A DNA stretch of 10,720 nucleotides from Coriobacteriales bacterium (GCA_031286975.1 JAITTM010000119.1:1-10720), one strand, 5' to 3'; positions 1 to 7,056 are shown, counted from the first letter of the stretch. Notes: generated from the letters alone by a model not told the origin. A program made the numbers and translations.

Positions 1-1187
1 CGGCTCGTGCTCTGCTCACGGCTGCCGGGATGCGCCTGCGCACGGGCAAGGCCCTGGTTCCCTTCAGGATCACCGGCAACATCGACTGGGGCGTGCCTGC
101 CCCTCCGCTGGAGGACACAAGCGACCTGACCGTCTGGTGCTGGCCTGAGTCGCTGTGGGCTCCCATCTCGTTCTCGCGCGCCTACCTCGAACATAAAGGC
201 CAGGGCATCGAGACGCTTAACCCCACACGGGCGGCCGCCTTCGCGGCTGCTTGCGCAAACGGCGATGAGGCAGCACTCACCTGGCAGGACTTCTGGTGCT
301 CACCTGATGCCGCGGTGTTCCAGTTCATTGGACAGGATAACATCTACTTCTATGGCGACGCACAGCCGGCACTTTGGGCTGCCCAGCAAACGGGTCATGC
401 GCCCACGGCGCAGGCCGCGCCTGGTGAGTTGCAGCAGACGACCCTGATTGCCAACTACCATCTCCTGTTCTTGGATAAGAAGGCATCGTCCTCCGGCTCC
501 ATCAAGCCGCCCATGGCCGATGAGCTTTTGGATCACTACACGCCCGAGCAGTTGCGCGCGCACTTCATCGCGCTTGGCTTGGGGCTCAAGCCGGTGAGTT
601 TTCAGCCAAAACCCTTCGACCCAAACGCCAACCCAAAAGCCGCTGATCCCGCCCTGAAAGAGGGCTCCTTGCTCACAAACGTGTTCAACCGGCTGGCACG
701 CTCCTGCTTCTATGAGGCTCAGAGGAGCAACGGGGGCTGCTTGCCGCTGGGCGCCATCGAGCCGCGCTTCATCGAGGAGGCCCGCAAGACCATCCTCGCC
801 TACGAGCGGTGTATGCACCGCTTTGAGCTCCACGCCGTCAGCCAACTGGTCGACGAGTACGTGCGCACGGCCAATAAGTACTGGGCAGATGCCATCAAGA
901 GCGCCGGTGACGATGCCGATGCACGCAAAACGGTGCTGTGCTGTGCCTTCTACCAGCTGCGCGTTGCCACGGTATTGCTGCATCCCATAGCGCCGCTCGG
1001 TACACAGAAAGTCGTCGAGTACCTTGCGCTCGGTGCATTTGAGCAGGAGTTCTTTAGCTGGGAGCATATCTTTGAGGGCTATGAGCCCTTTGTCACGGAT
1101 GCCGAGAAAAGCAGAGGCGGGCACCCCTTAAAGGAGCTCCCGCCTCGTAGCGATTTCTTTGCCAAACACCCCAGCCAGTTCGAATAA
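1..1187 (+). CDS. Divergent methionyl-tRNA synthetase-like protein (class I tRNA ligase), C-terminal part
   Basis: The frame is open from the left edge (codons from position 3) to a TAA at 1185-1187, so the start and the HIGH-motif half lie outside the window. Residue numbers here count from the Met at 30. The family joins methionine to tRNA-Met in the cytoplasm. The visible part has ITGNIDWGVP (14-23), the FIGQDNIYF helix (99-107) matching FIGKDIVYF of E. coli MetRS, a KMSKS-position motif reading KASSS (151-155, nt 480-494), and a helical anticodon-binding domain. That domain has N220/R224 in NRLAR and W285 in NKYW, matching E. coli N391, R395 and W461. The methionine pocket is altered: the segment for WLDAPIGY reads WCWPESLW, and the pocket His becomes Tyr108. 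It may be a paralogue with changed specificity rather than the housekeeping MetG. Family assignment is fairly sure; activity is not. It is the only plus-strand gene and converges on the aldolase gene. Confidence 0.8.
   Translation, partial: ARALLTAAGMRLRTGKALVPFRITGNIDWGVPAPPLEDTSDLTVWCWPESLWAPISFSRAYLEHKGQGIETLNPTRAAAFAAACANGDEAALTWQDFWCSPDAAVFQFIGQDNIYFYGDAQPALWAAQQTGHAPTAQAAPGELQQTTLIANYHLLFLDKKASSSGSIKPPMADELLDHYTPEQLRAHFIALGLGLKPVSFQPKPFDPNANPKAADPALKEGSLLTNVFNRLARSCFYEAQRSNGGCLPLGAIEPRFIEEARKTILAYERCMHRFELHAVSQLVDEYVRTANKYWADAIKSAGDDADARKTVLCCAFYQLRVATVLLHPIAPLGTQKVVEYLALGAFEQEFFSWEHIFEGYEPFVTDAEKSRGGHPLKELPPRSDFFAKHPSQFE
1105..1146 (-). terminator. Rho-independent terminator for the aldolase transcript
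   Basis: Read on the minus strand, GAGGCGGG (1146-1139) pairs perfectly with CCCGCCTC (1121-1114). Between them an inner stem CTCCT/AGGGG (one G-T pair, loop TTA) can form across a small internal loop. The stem is followed by TGCTTTTCTC, giving a T-run at 1110-1107. It starts about 48 bases past the aldolase stop codon and lies wholly inside the 3' end of the convergent synthetase-like gene. Confidence 0.55.
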
Positions 1188-1194
1188 GAGGGTA

Positions 1195-2133
1195 TCAGAT
1201 CGTGAAGTTCTCCCGGCCCTCAAAGACATCGAGGGCTTCTTGGACGTCATAATCTCCCAGGGTTATGGCGCTGATAGCCTGGGTGAGACGGACGGCCTCG
1301 GCCAGTGAGCGCTGGTGGATGTTGCGCCCGGTTGCATTACCTGCTGCCCCACCCACATGGATCTGCTCATAAAGCTGCGTGAGGAACTTCTCAGCATCGA
1401 CCGTCGAGCCACCGGCACAGACCAGGCCTGTGCGTCCCGAGGCCTTGGCGGCACGCAGGAGCAGCTCGCCCGAGCTTGCCACATCGGTCGCCTTGGGCGG
1501 GTTGACCTTGACAAAGTCGGCGCCCAAACAAAGTGCCACACCAGCGGCTCCGGCAATCAGGTCAGCGTCCTTCTCATCGGTGACCGCCTTGCCACGCGGA
1601 TATATCCAGAGCACCACGAGAAGACCGTTTGCATGCGCCTCGGTGATGAGCTCGCCTGCCTCCGCCAGCATGGTCGCCTCATACTCGGACCCAAGATAGA
1701 GTGTGTAGCCAATGCCCACGATGTTGACGCCCGCCTCACGCAGGGCGAGCACCGACTCGAGCGAATAGAGCTGGGGCGAGTAGGGATCATCCTGCTCCGT
1801 CTCTATCAGATTGGTCTTGGAGTTCATCTTGACCAGATAGTTGATCGCGGGATAGTCGCCCGCGTATTGGGCAATCAGGCCGCGCTGAGCGGCAAGGACC
1901 CCGATGGTTCCCTGCGAGCCTATCTGGAACAGATGCTCAGGGTCGTTATCCGCCGGATCGATACCGGCGCCATAGAAATCGCCATTGAGGTGCTCGACCT
2001 TCTGGTCGCAGGCAAACAGCATGAGTCTGCCGGTGTTCTGGGTGGCAGCCAGATAGTTCTCGATGTAGAGCTCACGCGATTCGGGCATGACATCAACGGG
2101 AACCTTGACTTGACTTGCAGTGATGGTAGGCAT
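1195..2133 (-). CDS. Class I fructose-bisphosphate aldolase (DhnA type)
   Basis: A 312-residue cytosolic enzyme expected to cleave fructose 1,6-bisphosphate reversibly to dihydroxyacetone phosphate and glyceraldehyde 3-phosphate through a Lys Schiff base, in glycolysis and gluconeogenesis. It belongs to the DhnA/archaeal-type TIM-barrel family. Visible motifs are LMLFACDQKVEH (37-48, substrate entry), WIYPRGKAV (176-184, with the Tyr used as acid in this family), ADFVKVNPPKA (205-215, K209 the likely Schiff-base lysine), VCAGGSTV (238-245) and GRNIHQRS (269-276), the last two being phosphate-binding loops. Length is normal and nothing is broken. The ATG at 2133 has AGAAGGAG six bases upstream. 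It follows the transporter gene by 44 bases and has a candidate promoter of its own. Other DhnA-family members act on related sugar phosphates, so the substrate is inferred. Confidence 0.9.
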   Translation of the reverse strand: MPTITASQVKVPVDVMPESRELYIENYLAATQNTGRLMLFACDQKVEHLNGDFYGAGIDPADNDPEHLFQIGSQGTIGVLAAQRGLIAQYAGDYPAINYLVKMNSKTNLIETEQDDPYSPQLYSLESVLALREAGVNIVGIGYTLYLGSEYEATMLAEAGELITEAHANGLLVVLWIYPRGKAVTDEKDADLIAGAAGVALCLGADFVKVNPPKATDVASSGELLLRAAKASGRTGLVCAGGSTVDAEKFLTQLYEQIHVGGAAGNATGRNIHQRSLAEAVRLTQAISAITLGDYDVQEALDVFEGRENFTI

Positions 2134-2139
2134 GGTTTT

Positions 2140-2147
2140 CTCCTTCT
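2140..2147 (-). promoter_or_regulatory. Ribosome binding site of the aldolase gene
   Basis: The minus strand reads AGAAGGAG with a six-base spacer to the ATG at 2133. This fixes the start and predicts strong independent translation. Confidence 0.7.
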
Positions 2148-2171
2148 GTACTTCGCAACGCCGTCAGGGAC

Positions 2172-2180
2172 AGTATATCA
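2172..2180 (-). promoter_or_regulatory. Candidate extended -10 promoter of the aldolase gene
   Basis: The minus strand reads TGATATACT, matching the extended -10 pattern TGnTATAAT with one mismatch. The TG is part of the TGA stop codon of the upstream transporter gene. A start of transcription about seven bases on would leave a leader of around 30 bases before the ATG. No good TTGACA-like -35 is seen at 16-19 bases, which extended -10 promoters can tolerate. Direct sequence match; activity is inferred. Confidence 0.4.
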
Positions 2181-3203
2181 GGTGCTGCCACTCTTCTGTG
2201 CCTTTGACTGCGCAACAGCCGCGACAGGCATCTGCGCAAGCAGTACGGCGACAAACATGAGCACGCAGCCCAGCAACTCGCGGCCGGACAGGATCTCGTG
2301 CAGGATCAGCATCCCCCCCAGCACGCTGAACACGGCTTCAAGGCTCAAGATGACCGCCGCCACCGAAGGCTTGGCGTGCTGCTGCCCAACCGCTTGCAAC
2401 GTGAATGCGACACCCGTCGAGAGGATGCCCGCATAGAGGATGGCTGGCATAGCGTCCCAGATCGCCCCAAGCGTGAGTGTGACGGGCGAGATAGAGCTGT
2501 CGAAAAGCGGCGCACACACACAACTGAGCAAGCCGCAGACCATAAACTGCAGCACGCAGAGCTTCATCACCTCGGTGCGCGAGATCCCGTTGACGTAGTG
2601 GTCGATGATCAGGATATGTCCTGCCCAGCCAAGGGCACCCACCAGCGTGACGGCATCGCCCAGCTCCATGCTGAAATCGCTCGTGATGCTGAGCAGGTAC
2701 AGCCCCACAGCGGCCACCAGCACGCTCACCCAGGTGTTCCAATGCGTCCGGTGCCTCAGAAAAAGTCCGAGTATCGGCACAAGGACAATATACAGTGTGG
2801 TGAGAAAACCGGCCTTTGATGCAGTCGTGAACACCAGACCCACCTGCTGCAGACTGCTGGCAGCAAAGAACACGAGTCCACAGAGGATACCGGCTTTAAG
2901 CAGGCGGGCGACTGAGAGCGCAGAGGCTTCACGGGGTAGCAGCTCCGCTGCCGTACTGTCACCGCCTTCATCCTCGCCCTGCTCGAAGTGCTGCCGGAGC
3001 TGCTTTCTTCGCCGCAAGGCCAGCGTAAGGGCGAGTATGACTGCCAAGGTCGCCGCGCCCAACAAGGTGCGGATGCCGGAGAAGAAGAAGGGACCCACGA
3101 ACTCCATGCTTGAGCGCTGGGCAACAAAGGCCATGCCCCAGATAAGGGCTGTCAGGGTGAGGATCGCCGATGATCGTATGGCGTTCGATTGAGCACCTGG
3201 CAT
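2178..3203 (-). CDS. EamA/DMT-family inner-membrane transporter
   Basis: A 341-residue membrane protein of the drug/metabolite transporter superfamily, with about ten hydrophobic segments in two EamA repeats. The first starts near residue 12 with LTALIWGMAFVAQRSS. Both halves keep typical signatures: SLQQVGLVFTTASKAGFL (117-134) closes the first, and AFTLQAVGQQHAKPSVAA (266-283) followed by LEAVFSVLGG lies in the second. A charged loop at about 64-98, rich in Arg/Lys then Glu/Asp, makes it somewhat longer than the usual 290-310 residues. Family members export amino acids, metabolites or drugs; the substrate cannot be read from sequence. The ATG shares one base with the regulator's TGA (TGATG on the minus strand), so it is probably translated by coupling and is a plausible target of the adjoining two-component system. 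Only a weak AGG ribosome site is present. Family is sure, substrate unknown. Confidence 0.88.
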   Translation of the reverse strand: MPGAQSNAIRSSAILTLTALIWGMAFVAQRSSMEFVGPFFFSGIRTLLGAATLAVILALTLALRRRKQLRQHFEQGEDEGGDSTAAELLPREASALSVARLLKAGILCGLVFFAASSLQQVGLVFTTASKAGFLTTLYIVLVPILGLFLRHRTHWNTWVSVLVAAVGLYLLSITSDFSMELGDAVTLVGALGWAGHILIIDHYVNGISRTEVMKLCVLQFMVCGLLSCVCAPLFDSSISPVTLTLGAIWDAMPAILYAGILSTGVAFTLQAVGQQHAKPSVAAVILSLEAVFSVLGGMLILHEILSGRELLGCVLMFVAVLLAQMPVAAVAQSKAQKSGST

Positions 3204-3916
3204 CAGCTGCCTACCGTTACCAGGCCAGTCTCGTAAGCAACGATCACCAACTGGGCACGATCATGCGCATCGAGTTTTGTCATGATGCGGGCAACATGGG
3301 TCTTGACCGTCGCTGGCGAGATCACCAAAACATCAGCGATCTGCGTATTGGTCAGACCCTGCGCAACATAAGCCAACACCTCGCGCTCGCGCTCGGTCAA
3401 AGCCTCAAGACGCTTGGCATCGACGGCTGTCTCAGGCCCTACCTTCACAAAATCACGTATCAGGCGGCGTGTGATAGAAGGAGCGATCAGGGCATCGCCC
3501 TGACTCACGGCCTCAATGGCATGCAAGAGGTCGTCGGGGTCGATGTCCTTGAGCAAAAAGCCGCTTGCCCCCGCCTTCAACGCATTGTAAACATATTCGT
3601 CCAGATCGAAGGTGGTCAAAATGATGATGCGCATCTGAGAGCAGAGCGGGTCAGCCAGTATGGCGCGAGTCGCCTGGATACCATCACAGAGCGGCATGCG
3701 GATATCCATGAGCAAAACGTCGGGTCGAGCCGTCCGCGCGGCCTCATGCGCCTCAAAGCCGTTGGAGGCCTCCCCCACGACCTTGATGTTCTCATACGAA
3801 CTCAAAAGCAGTCTGAAACCATTGCGGATAAGAGCCTGATCATCGACAATCAACACGCGGATAACCGCGGCACCTGCTGTTGTACCTGCAGGGGATTGCA
3901 AGAAATCTTCACTCAA
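3203..3916 (-). CDS. Two-component response regulator, NarL/FixJ family
   Basis: A 237-residue cytoplasmic transcription regulator. The receiver domain (about 19-135) has the acidic pair D25/D26, phosphorylation site D71 in LLMDIRMP, T101 in ILTTFD and K123 in LLKDI. A LuxR-type helix-turn-helix follows (about 170-230), with LTEREREVLAYVAQGLTN and PATVKTHVARIMTKL. About 18 extra residues precede the receiver. The start is TTG: it overlaps the kinase stop as TTGA and has AAAGGAGG six bases upstream, which makes it convincing despite the rare codon. It is coupled to the kinase upstream and to the transporter downstream, so phosphotransfer from that kinase is the natural inference. Family assignment is certain; the target genes are unknown. 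Confidence 0.95.
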   Translation of the reverse strand: MSEDFLQSPAGTTAGAAVIRVLIVDDQALIRNGFRLLLSSYENIKVVGEASNGFEAHEAARTARPDVLLMDIRMPLCDGIQATRAILADPLCSQMRIIILTTFDLDEYVYNALKAGASGFLLKDIDPDDLLHAIEAVSQGDALIAPSITRRLIRDFVKVGPETAVDAKRLEALTEREREVLAYVAQGLTNTQIADVLVISPATVKTHVARIMTKLDAHDRAQLVIVAYETGLVTVGS

Positions 3917-5307
3917 AGCGAGCCTCCTTTGGGCTGCAGTGGGATGCTCACGTCTATGAGAAACCCGGTTTTCTCCCCAACTGTTTGTTGCACTGACTCA
4001 TCTTTTGGCAGCACGCCCAAGGCTGTTGCGTTGAAGGGCTCGTCACCAAAGGCCATGTCGTCGATCGTCTTGCCGTCAAAACCCTGCTTGGCCGGAACCC
4101 TTGGCCGCGCCGCTCCGAGCGACCGAGCCTCAAAGGAGCCGCCCAGGGCGACCGCACGCTCGCGCATACCCATTATGCCATGACCGCCGGTCTGTGCGTG
4201 GCTGATCGCCATCGCACCCAGGCCATCGTCGCGTATGCTCAGGTGAACCTCGTCATCGGTGCTCGTGAGCGTGAAGCTGGCATGCGTAGCAGCGGCATGC
4301 TTGACGATATTGGTCGCCGCTTCACGCGCGATGCCAAAAAGGGCGACATCGATGAAGACAGGCACGTTTTCGCGCTGATAGGCCGCCGTGTTGATGCTCG
4401 TCTCGACCCCCGCCTGCCGCAGATAGGTCGCGACCTCCTCCAAGCGCAGAGTGGTCGCCGTTGGGGTGGTCTCTGCCGCGGTGGGCTCACGCAGAACGCC
4501 GATAATGGCGCGCAACTCATCCAACGACTCCTTGGAGGTGAGGCGCACGTGCGCTATCGCCTCACGCGCCGCCGATGGATTGCTCGCAAGCAGGCGCTCG
4601 GCAACGGCGGCTTGCAAGGCCACGGCAGACAGCGAATGCGCCGTGATGTCGTGTACCTCGCGGGCGATGCGCAGACGCTCGTCGGCAACTAGACGCATGG
4701 CAAACTCCTCCTGGGCGCGCTCCGCCTCCTCCGCACGCTTACGGATGACCGCGATGGAATCCTGTCGTGCGCGCATGGCATCGCCCAATGCGGTGGCCGC
4801 AACCAGCAAGGCCACATTCTGGACACGCACCAGCACCGAGAGCAGAGGGCTTGAGGCAAACAGGGGCACAAAGACCAGCACCACACAGCTGATGCCCAAA
4901 ACGGCAAGGGCGACCCGGCGTGGCCGCATGGTCGCGATGGTATAGAGCGCGACCATGGGCGCCGCCACTGAGATGAGATGGTCGTTGTGCGCCAACTGTG
5001 TCACCAGATAGAGCAGCAGGCACATCGCCCAGATCGCCAAGGGAAACACGCGCCGCAGCAAAAGGGGCAGCGCGCAGAGGAAGAGCAGCGCGACCGTACC
5101 CACATCGAGCCCCGGCTGCACGTACCCAGCCAGCGTGCGATAACCCTCATCGACGATGAGATAATAACTCGTGGTGAGCTGCAGTTGCACGAGCGAGAAC
5201 GCGATGACGGCAACAACCGTGCCCCCATCGATGATCCAGGGCTTGCAGCGCGTCAGCAGGGAATCCCGTTTCTGTTCAGCGTCAGTTTGCAGAGATATCC
5301 CACCCAT
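3913..5307 (-). CDS. Sensor histidine kinase, HisKA_3 type (LiaS/DesK-like)
   Basis: A 464-residue membrane kinase that should autophosphorylate on His and pass phosphate to the regulator encoded next. About six hydrophobic segments (roughly 27-45, 70-84, 87-105, 112-127, 132-150 and 156-175) form an intramembrane sensor with little outside the membrane. A short charged coil (about 180-210) leads to the HisKA_3 dimerisation domain with H219 in REVHDITAHSLSAV. The ATPase domain has the N box around REAATNIVKHA (N333), DDGLG (360-364) and GGHGIMGMRER (374-384). About 50 extra residues (397-446) sit between GGSFEAR and the last strand GFLIDVSIPL, where relatives have a short turn. The ATG at 5307 overlaps the nadE end by 26 bases and has GGGGGAG seven bases upstream. 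The stimulus is unknown. Confidence 0.92.
   Translation of the reverse strand: MGGISLQTDAEQKRDSLLTRCKPWIIDGGTVVAVIAFSLVQLQLTTSYYLIVDEGYRTLAGYVQPGLDVGTVALLFLCALPLLLRRVFPLAIWAMCLLLYLVTQLAHNDHLISVAAPMVALYTIATMRPRRVALAVLGISCVVLVFVPLFASSPLLSVLVRVQNVALLVAATALGDAMRARQDSIAVIRKRAEEAERAQEEFAMRLVADERLRIAREVHDITAHSLSAVALQAAVAERLLASNPSAAREAIAHVRLTSKESLDELRAIIGVLREPTAAETTPTATTLRLEEVATYLRQAGVETSINTAAYQRENVPVFIDVALFGIAREAATNIVKHAAATHASFTLTSTDDEVHLSIRDDGLGAMAISHAQTGGHGIMGMRERAVALGGSFEARSLGAARPRVPAKQGFDGKTIDDMAFGDEPFNATALGVLPKDESVQQTVGEKTGFLIDVSIPLQPKGGSL
3914..3930 (-). promoter_or_regulatory. Ribosome binding site and TTG start of the response regulator
   Basis: The minus strand has AAAGGAGG (3930-3923), a six-base spacer, then TTG (3916-3914) overlapping the kinase TGA (3915-3913). 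The strong site decides the unusual start codon and points to coupled translation of kinase and regulator. Confidence 0.75.
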
Positions 5308-7033
5308 TGGGGAACTCCCCCGAATAGATCATGCTCAGATACGCGCCAAAATCCCTCTGGCTGGAGAGATTGCGTGAATGATCGCTGAAGCCGTTGGTGA
5401 TGGGCCAGTTGCGATCCAGGCACATATCCTGATAGCCCAGTGTAGGGGCAAGCGGCTCCTGGCGCCGCTTGAACTCGGCTCGCGCGACCGACCGCAACAC
5501 CTCCTCAACCAGATTGATGTCAAGCGGCGCATCAGACTCAAGGCGCGCGAACTCCATGATCTGGTCGATCCCCAGGCCATCCTCGATATGCAGATGCAGG
5601 ATGCGGTCGAGCTCCGCATAGGGCGGCAGGCTGTCCTGATCGGTCTGCCCCTCATACAGCTCGGCAGAGGGAGCTTTCTCAAGTATGGCGGGGGGTATGA
5701 TCTGCCCTTGCCGGTTGCGCCAGGCGGCCAGCCCATACACGTCGTCCTTATAGAGGTTGCCGAGCGGAGCAAAGGCGCCCGCCGTATCTCCGTACAAGGT
5801 GGAGAAACCCATGGCTGCCTCGGATTTGTTGCCCGTATTGAGCAGGAGCCAGTTAAAGGTGTTGGAGAGATGCATCAGATAGATGGTCCTGATACGTGCC
5901 TGGAGATTCTGCAGCGCCAAAGCTGAGCCCTCCTGGCCCAAAACCTCCTGCGAGACCGATTTGAAGGTCTCAAAAGGCAGGGTGATGGGCAGGGTATGGG
6001 TCTCGATACCCAGGTTCTGTGCCAGTGCTGTCGCATCGCTGATGCTGCCCTCCGATGAATAGGGCCCCGGCATGAGCACGCCATGCACATGCTCAGGCCC
6101 CAACGCGTCAACGGCAAGCGTGGCAGTTACGGCGGAATCGATGCCGCCCGAGAGCCCCAGCACCACATCGGTAAAGCCGTTCTTGCCCAGATAGTCGCTG
6201 ACCGCAAGCGTAAGAGCACGCCAGTCCGCCTCGTAGGGCAGCAGCGGCTTGATAAAGCTGTGATCGGCGTTGCGACCGATCCGCTCGGGAATCGCCTTGC
6301 TCGGATCAAGGTCAGTCAAGGGGATGTTGTGGGTAAAAAGCTGCTCGACAAAAGGCCCCGCCGCCTCAACGACCGCACCCGTGTTGTCGAGTAGCAGGCT
6401 CGCGCCGTCAAAGACAGTCGCGTCTTGCCCACCCACCAGATTGACACAGACGATCCAGGCGTTGGAGTCCTGCGCCAGGGAGCGCAGATAGTTCAGCTGC
6501 TGTGACGAGGTGAACATCGAGTTGGTGTTGTGATACTCCTTGGCGAGCATCAGTATGAGTATCTCCGAATCCGAGAAATCGTCGTCGGGCTCCGGAAAAT
6601 CATCCTGCAAGACCGTGATGGTGTGCCCATCCAGCACGATGGTCACGTCCGACGCCCTCTTGTCGTAATCCCAGCTGTTCTCAAAATCAACAAAGCCGAG
6701 CGCGCCGCCCTTTCCGTCCTTGCTATAGAGTATCTCGGGCTCGCATATAAAGCTGTAGCTGTCCTCCAGCGGGCGCGGCACCACTGAGCCTATCAAGGTG
6801 GGAAGCGCCGCGCGCGCAATGAAATCCCGAGCGACATCGAGGCACTCGGCCGCAAAGGCATCCGAGGCGACAAGCCCCTCAAGGGGGCCCCCGCAAAGTG
6901 CGTAGGCAGGAAAGACCACGAGGTCGGGCGGATACGGATTGGCCGCCAACTCATCGAGTAGGGCAAGGGCCTTTTGCGCGTTCTCCTTAAGGGCACCTGC
7001 CTTTGGGTTTGTCTGTACAACAGCGATATACAT
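5282..7033 (-). CDS. nadE: NAD+ synthetase with degenerate glutaminase domain
   Basis: A 583-residue cytosolic enzyme for the last step of NAD biosynthesis: amidation of nicotinic acid adenine dinucleotide using ATP. The C-terminal synthetase domain (about 265-583) looks intact, with the ATP-pyrophosphatase loop LGLSGGIDSA (292-301), NTGNKSEAAMGFSTLYGD (399-416) and GNLYKDDVY (425-433). The N-terminal domain (1-240) has the nitrilase fold seen in glutamine-dependent NadE, including the conserved VNLVGGQDATVFDG (197-210). However, the catalytic Glu of FPE is Ala43 (FPAYAL), the catalytic Cys of ICED is Gln143 (VLQDDF), and no Lys sits at the third position near 115-117. Ammonia, free or delivered by a partner, is therefore the likely nitrogen source. 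The ATG at 7033 has AGGAGG six bases upstream. The gene follows the hydrolase by 23 bases. Confidence 0.93.
   Translation of the reverse strand: MYIAVVQTNPKAGALKENAQKALALLDELAANPYPPDLVVFPAYALCGGPLEGLVASDAFAAECLDVARDFIARAALPTLIGSVVPRPLEDSYSFICEPEILYSKDGKGGALGFVDFENSWDYDKRASDVTIVLDGHTITVLQDDFPEPDDDFSDSEILILMLAKEYHNTNSMFTSSQQLNYLRSLAQDSNAWIVCVNLVGGQDATVFDGASLLLDNTGAVVEAAGPFVEQLFTHNIPLTDLDPSKAIPERIGRNADHSFIKPLLPYEADWRALTLAVSDYLGKNGFTDVVLGLSGGIDSAVTATLAVDALGPEHVHGVLMPGPYSSEGSISDATALAQNLGIETHTLPITLPFETFKSVSQEVLGQEGSALALQNLQARIRTIYLMHLSNTFNWLLLNTGNKSEAAMGFSTLYGDTAGAFAPLGNLYKDDVYGLAAWRNRQGQIIPPAILEKAPSAELYEGQTDQDSLPPYAELDRILHLHIEDGLGIDQIMEFARLESDAPLDINLVEEVLRSVARAEFKRRQEPLAPTLGYQDMCLDRNWPITNGFSDHSRNLSSQRDFGAYLSMIYSGEFPNGWDISAN
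5308..5321 (-). promoter_or_regulatory. Ribosome binding site of the kinase gene inside a small hairpin
   Basis: The minus strand reads GGGGGAG (5321-5315) seven bases before the ATG at 5307. The same Gs can pair with CCCC just downstream (5312-5309), closing a four-base loop AGTT. The site lies inside the 3' end of nadE, so ribosomes finishing nadE would open the hairpin. The pairing is visible; the effect is inferred. Confidence 0.4.
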
Positions 7034-7039
7034 ACGCGG

Positions 7040-7045
7040 CCTCCT
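7040..7045 (-). promoter_or_regulatory. Ribosome binding site of nadE
   Basis: AGGAGG on the minus strand, six bases before the ATG at 7033, in the 23-base gap after the hydrolase stop. It confirms the start that gives MYIAVVQTNP, the usual first strand of the nitrilase-fold domain. Confidence 0.75.
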
Positions 7046-7056
7046 GACCTCTTTGG

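Noticed and set aside
300..1124. 274-codon minus-strand open frame opposite the synthetase-like gene
   Set aside because: Codon-register antisense of a protein with clear MetRS family motifs; its own translation resembles nothing.
1114..1146. 8-bp inverted repeat as a mobile element end or attachment site
   Set aside because: There is no second copy, target duplication or transposase nearby; position and T-run fit a terminator for the minus-strand gene better.
1216..1240. Plus-strand terminator of the synthetase-like gene
   Set aside because: The stem is only six base pairs with a nine-base loop and a broken T-run, so I mention it as a possibility but do not list it as a feature.
1315..2436. 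373-codon plus-strand open frame across the aldolase and transporter genes
   Set aside because: It is codon-register antisense of the aldolase gene, spans two real genes, and shows no protein family features.
3970..4119. Frameshift or assembly error near the kinase C-terminus
   Set aside because: The frame re-joins a typical final strand (GFLIDVSIPL) and ends at the coupled regulator start, so an in-frame insertion is the simpler reading.
3170..4183. 337-codon plus-strand open frame across the regulator and kinase genes
   Set aside because: Same register effect as the other antisense frames; the opposite strand has complete, motif-rich proteins.
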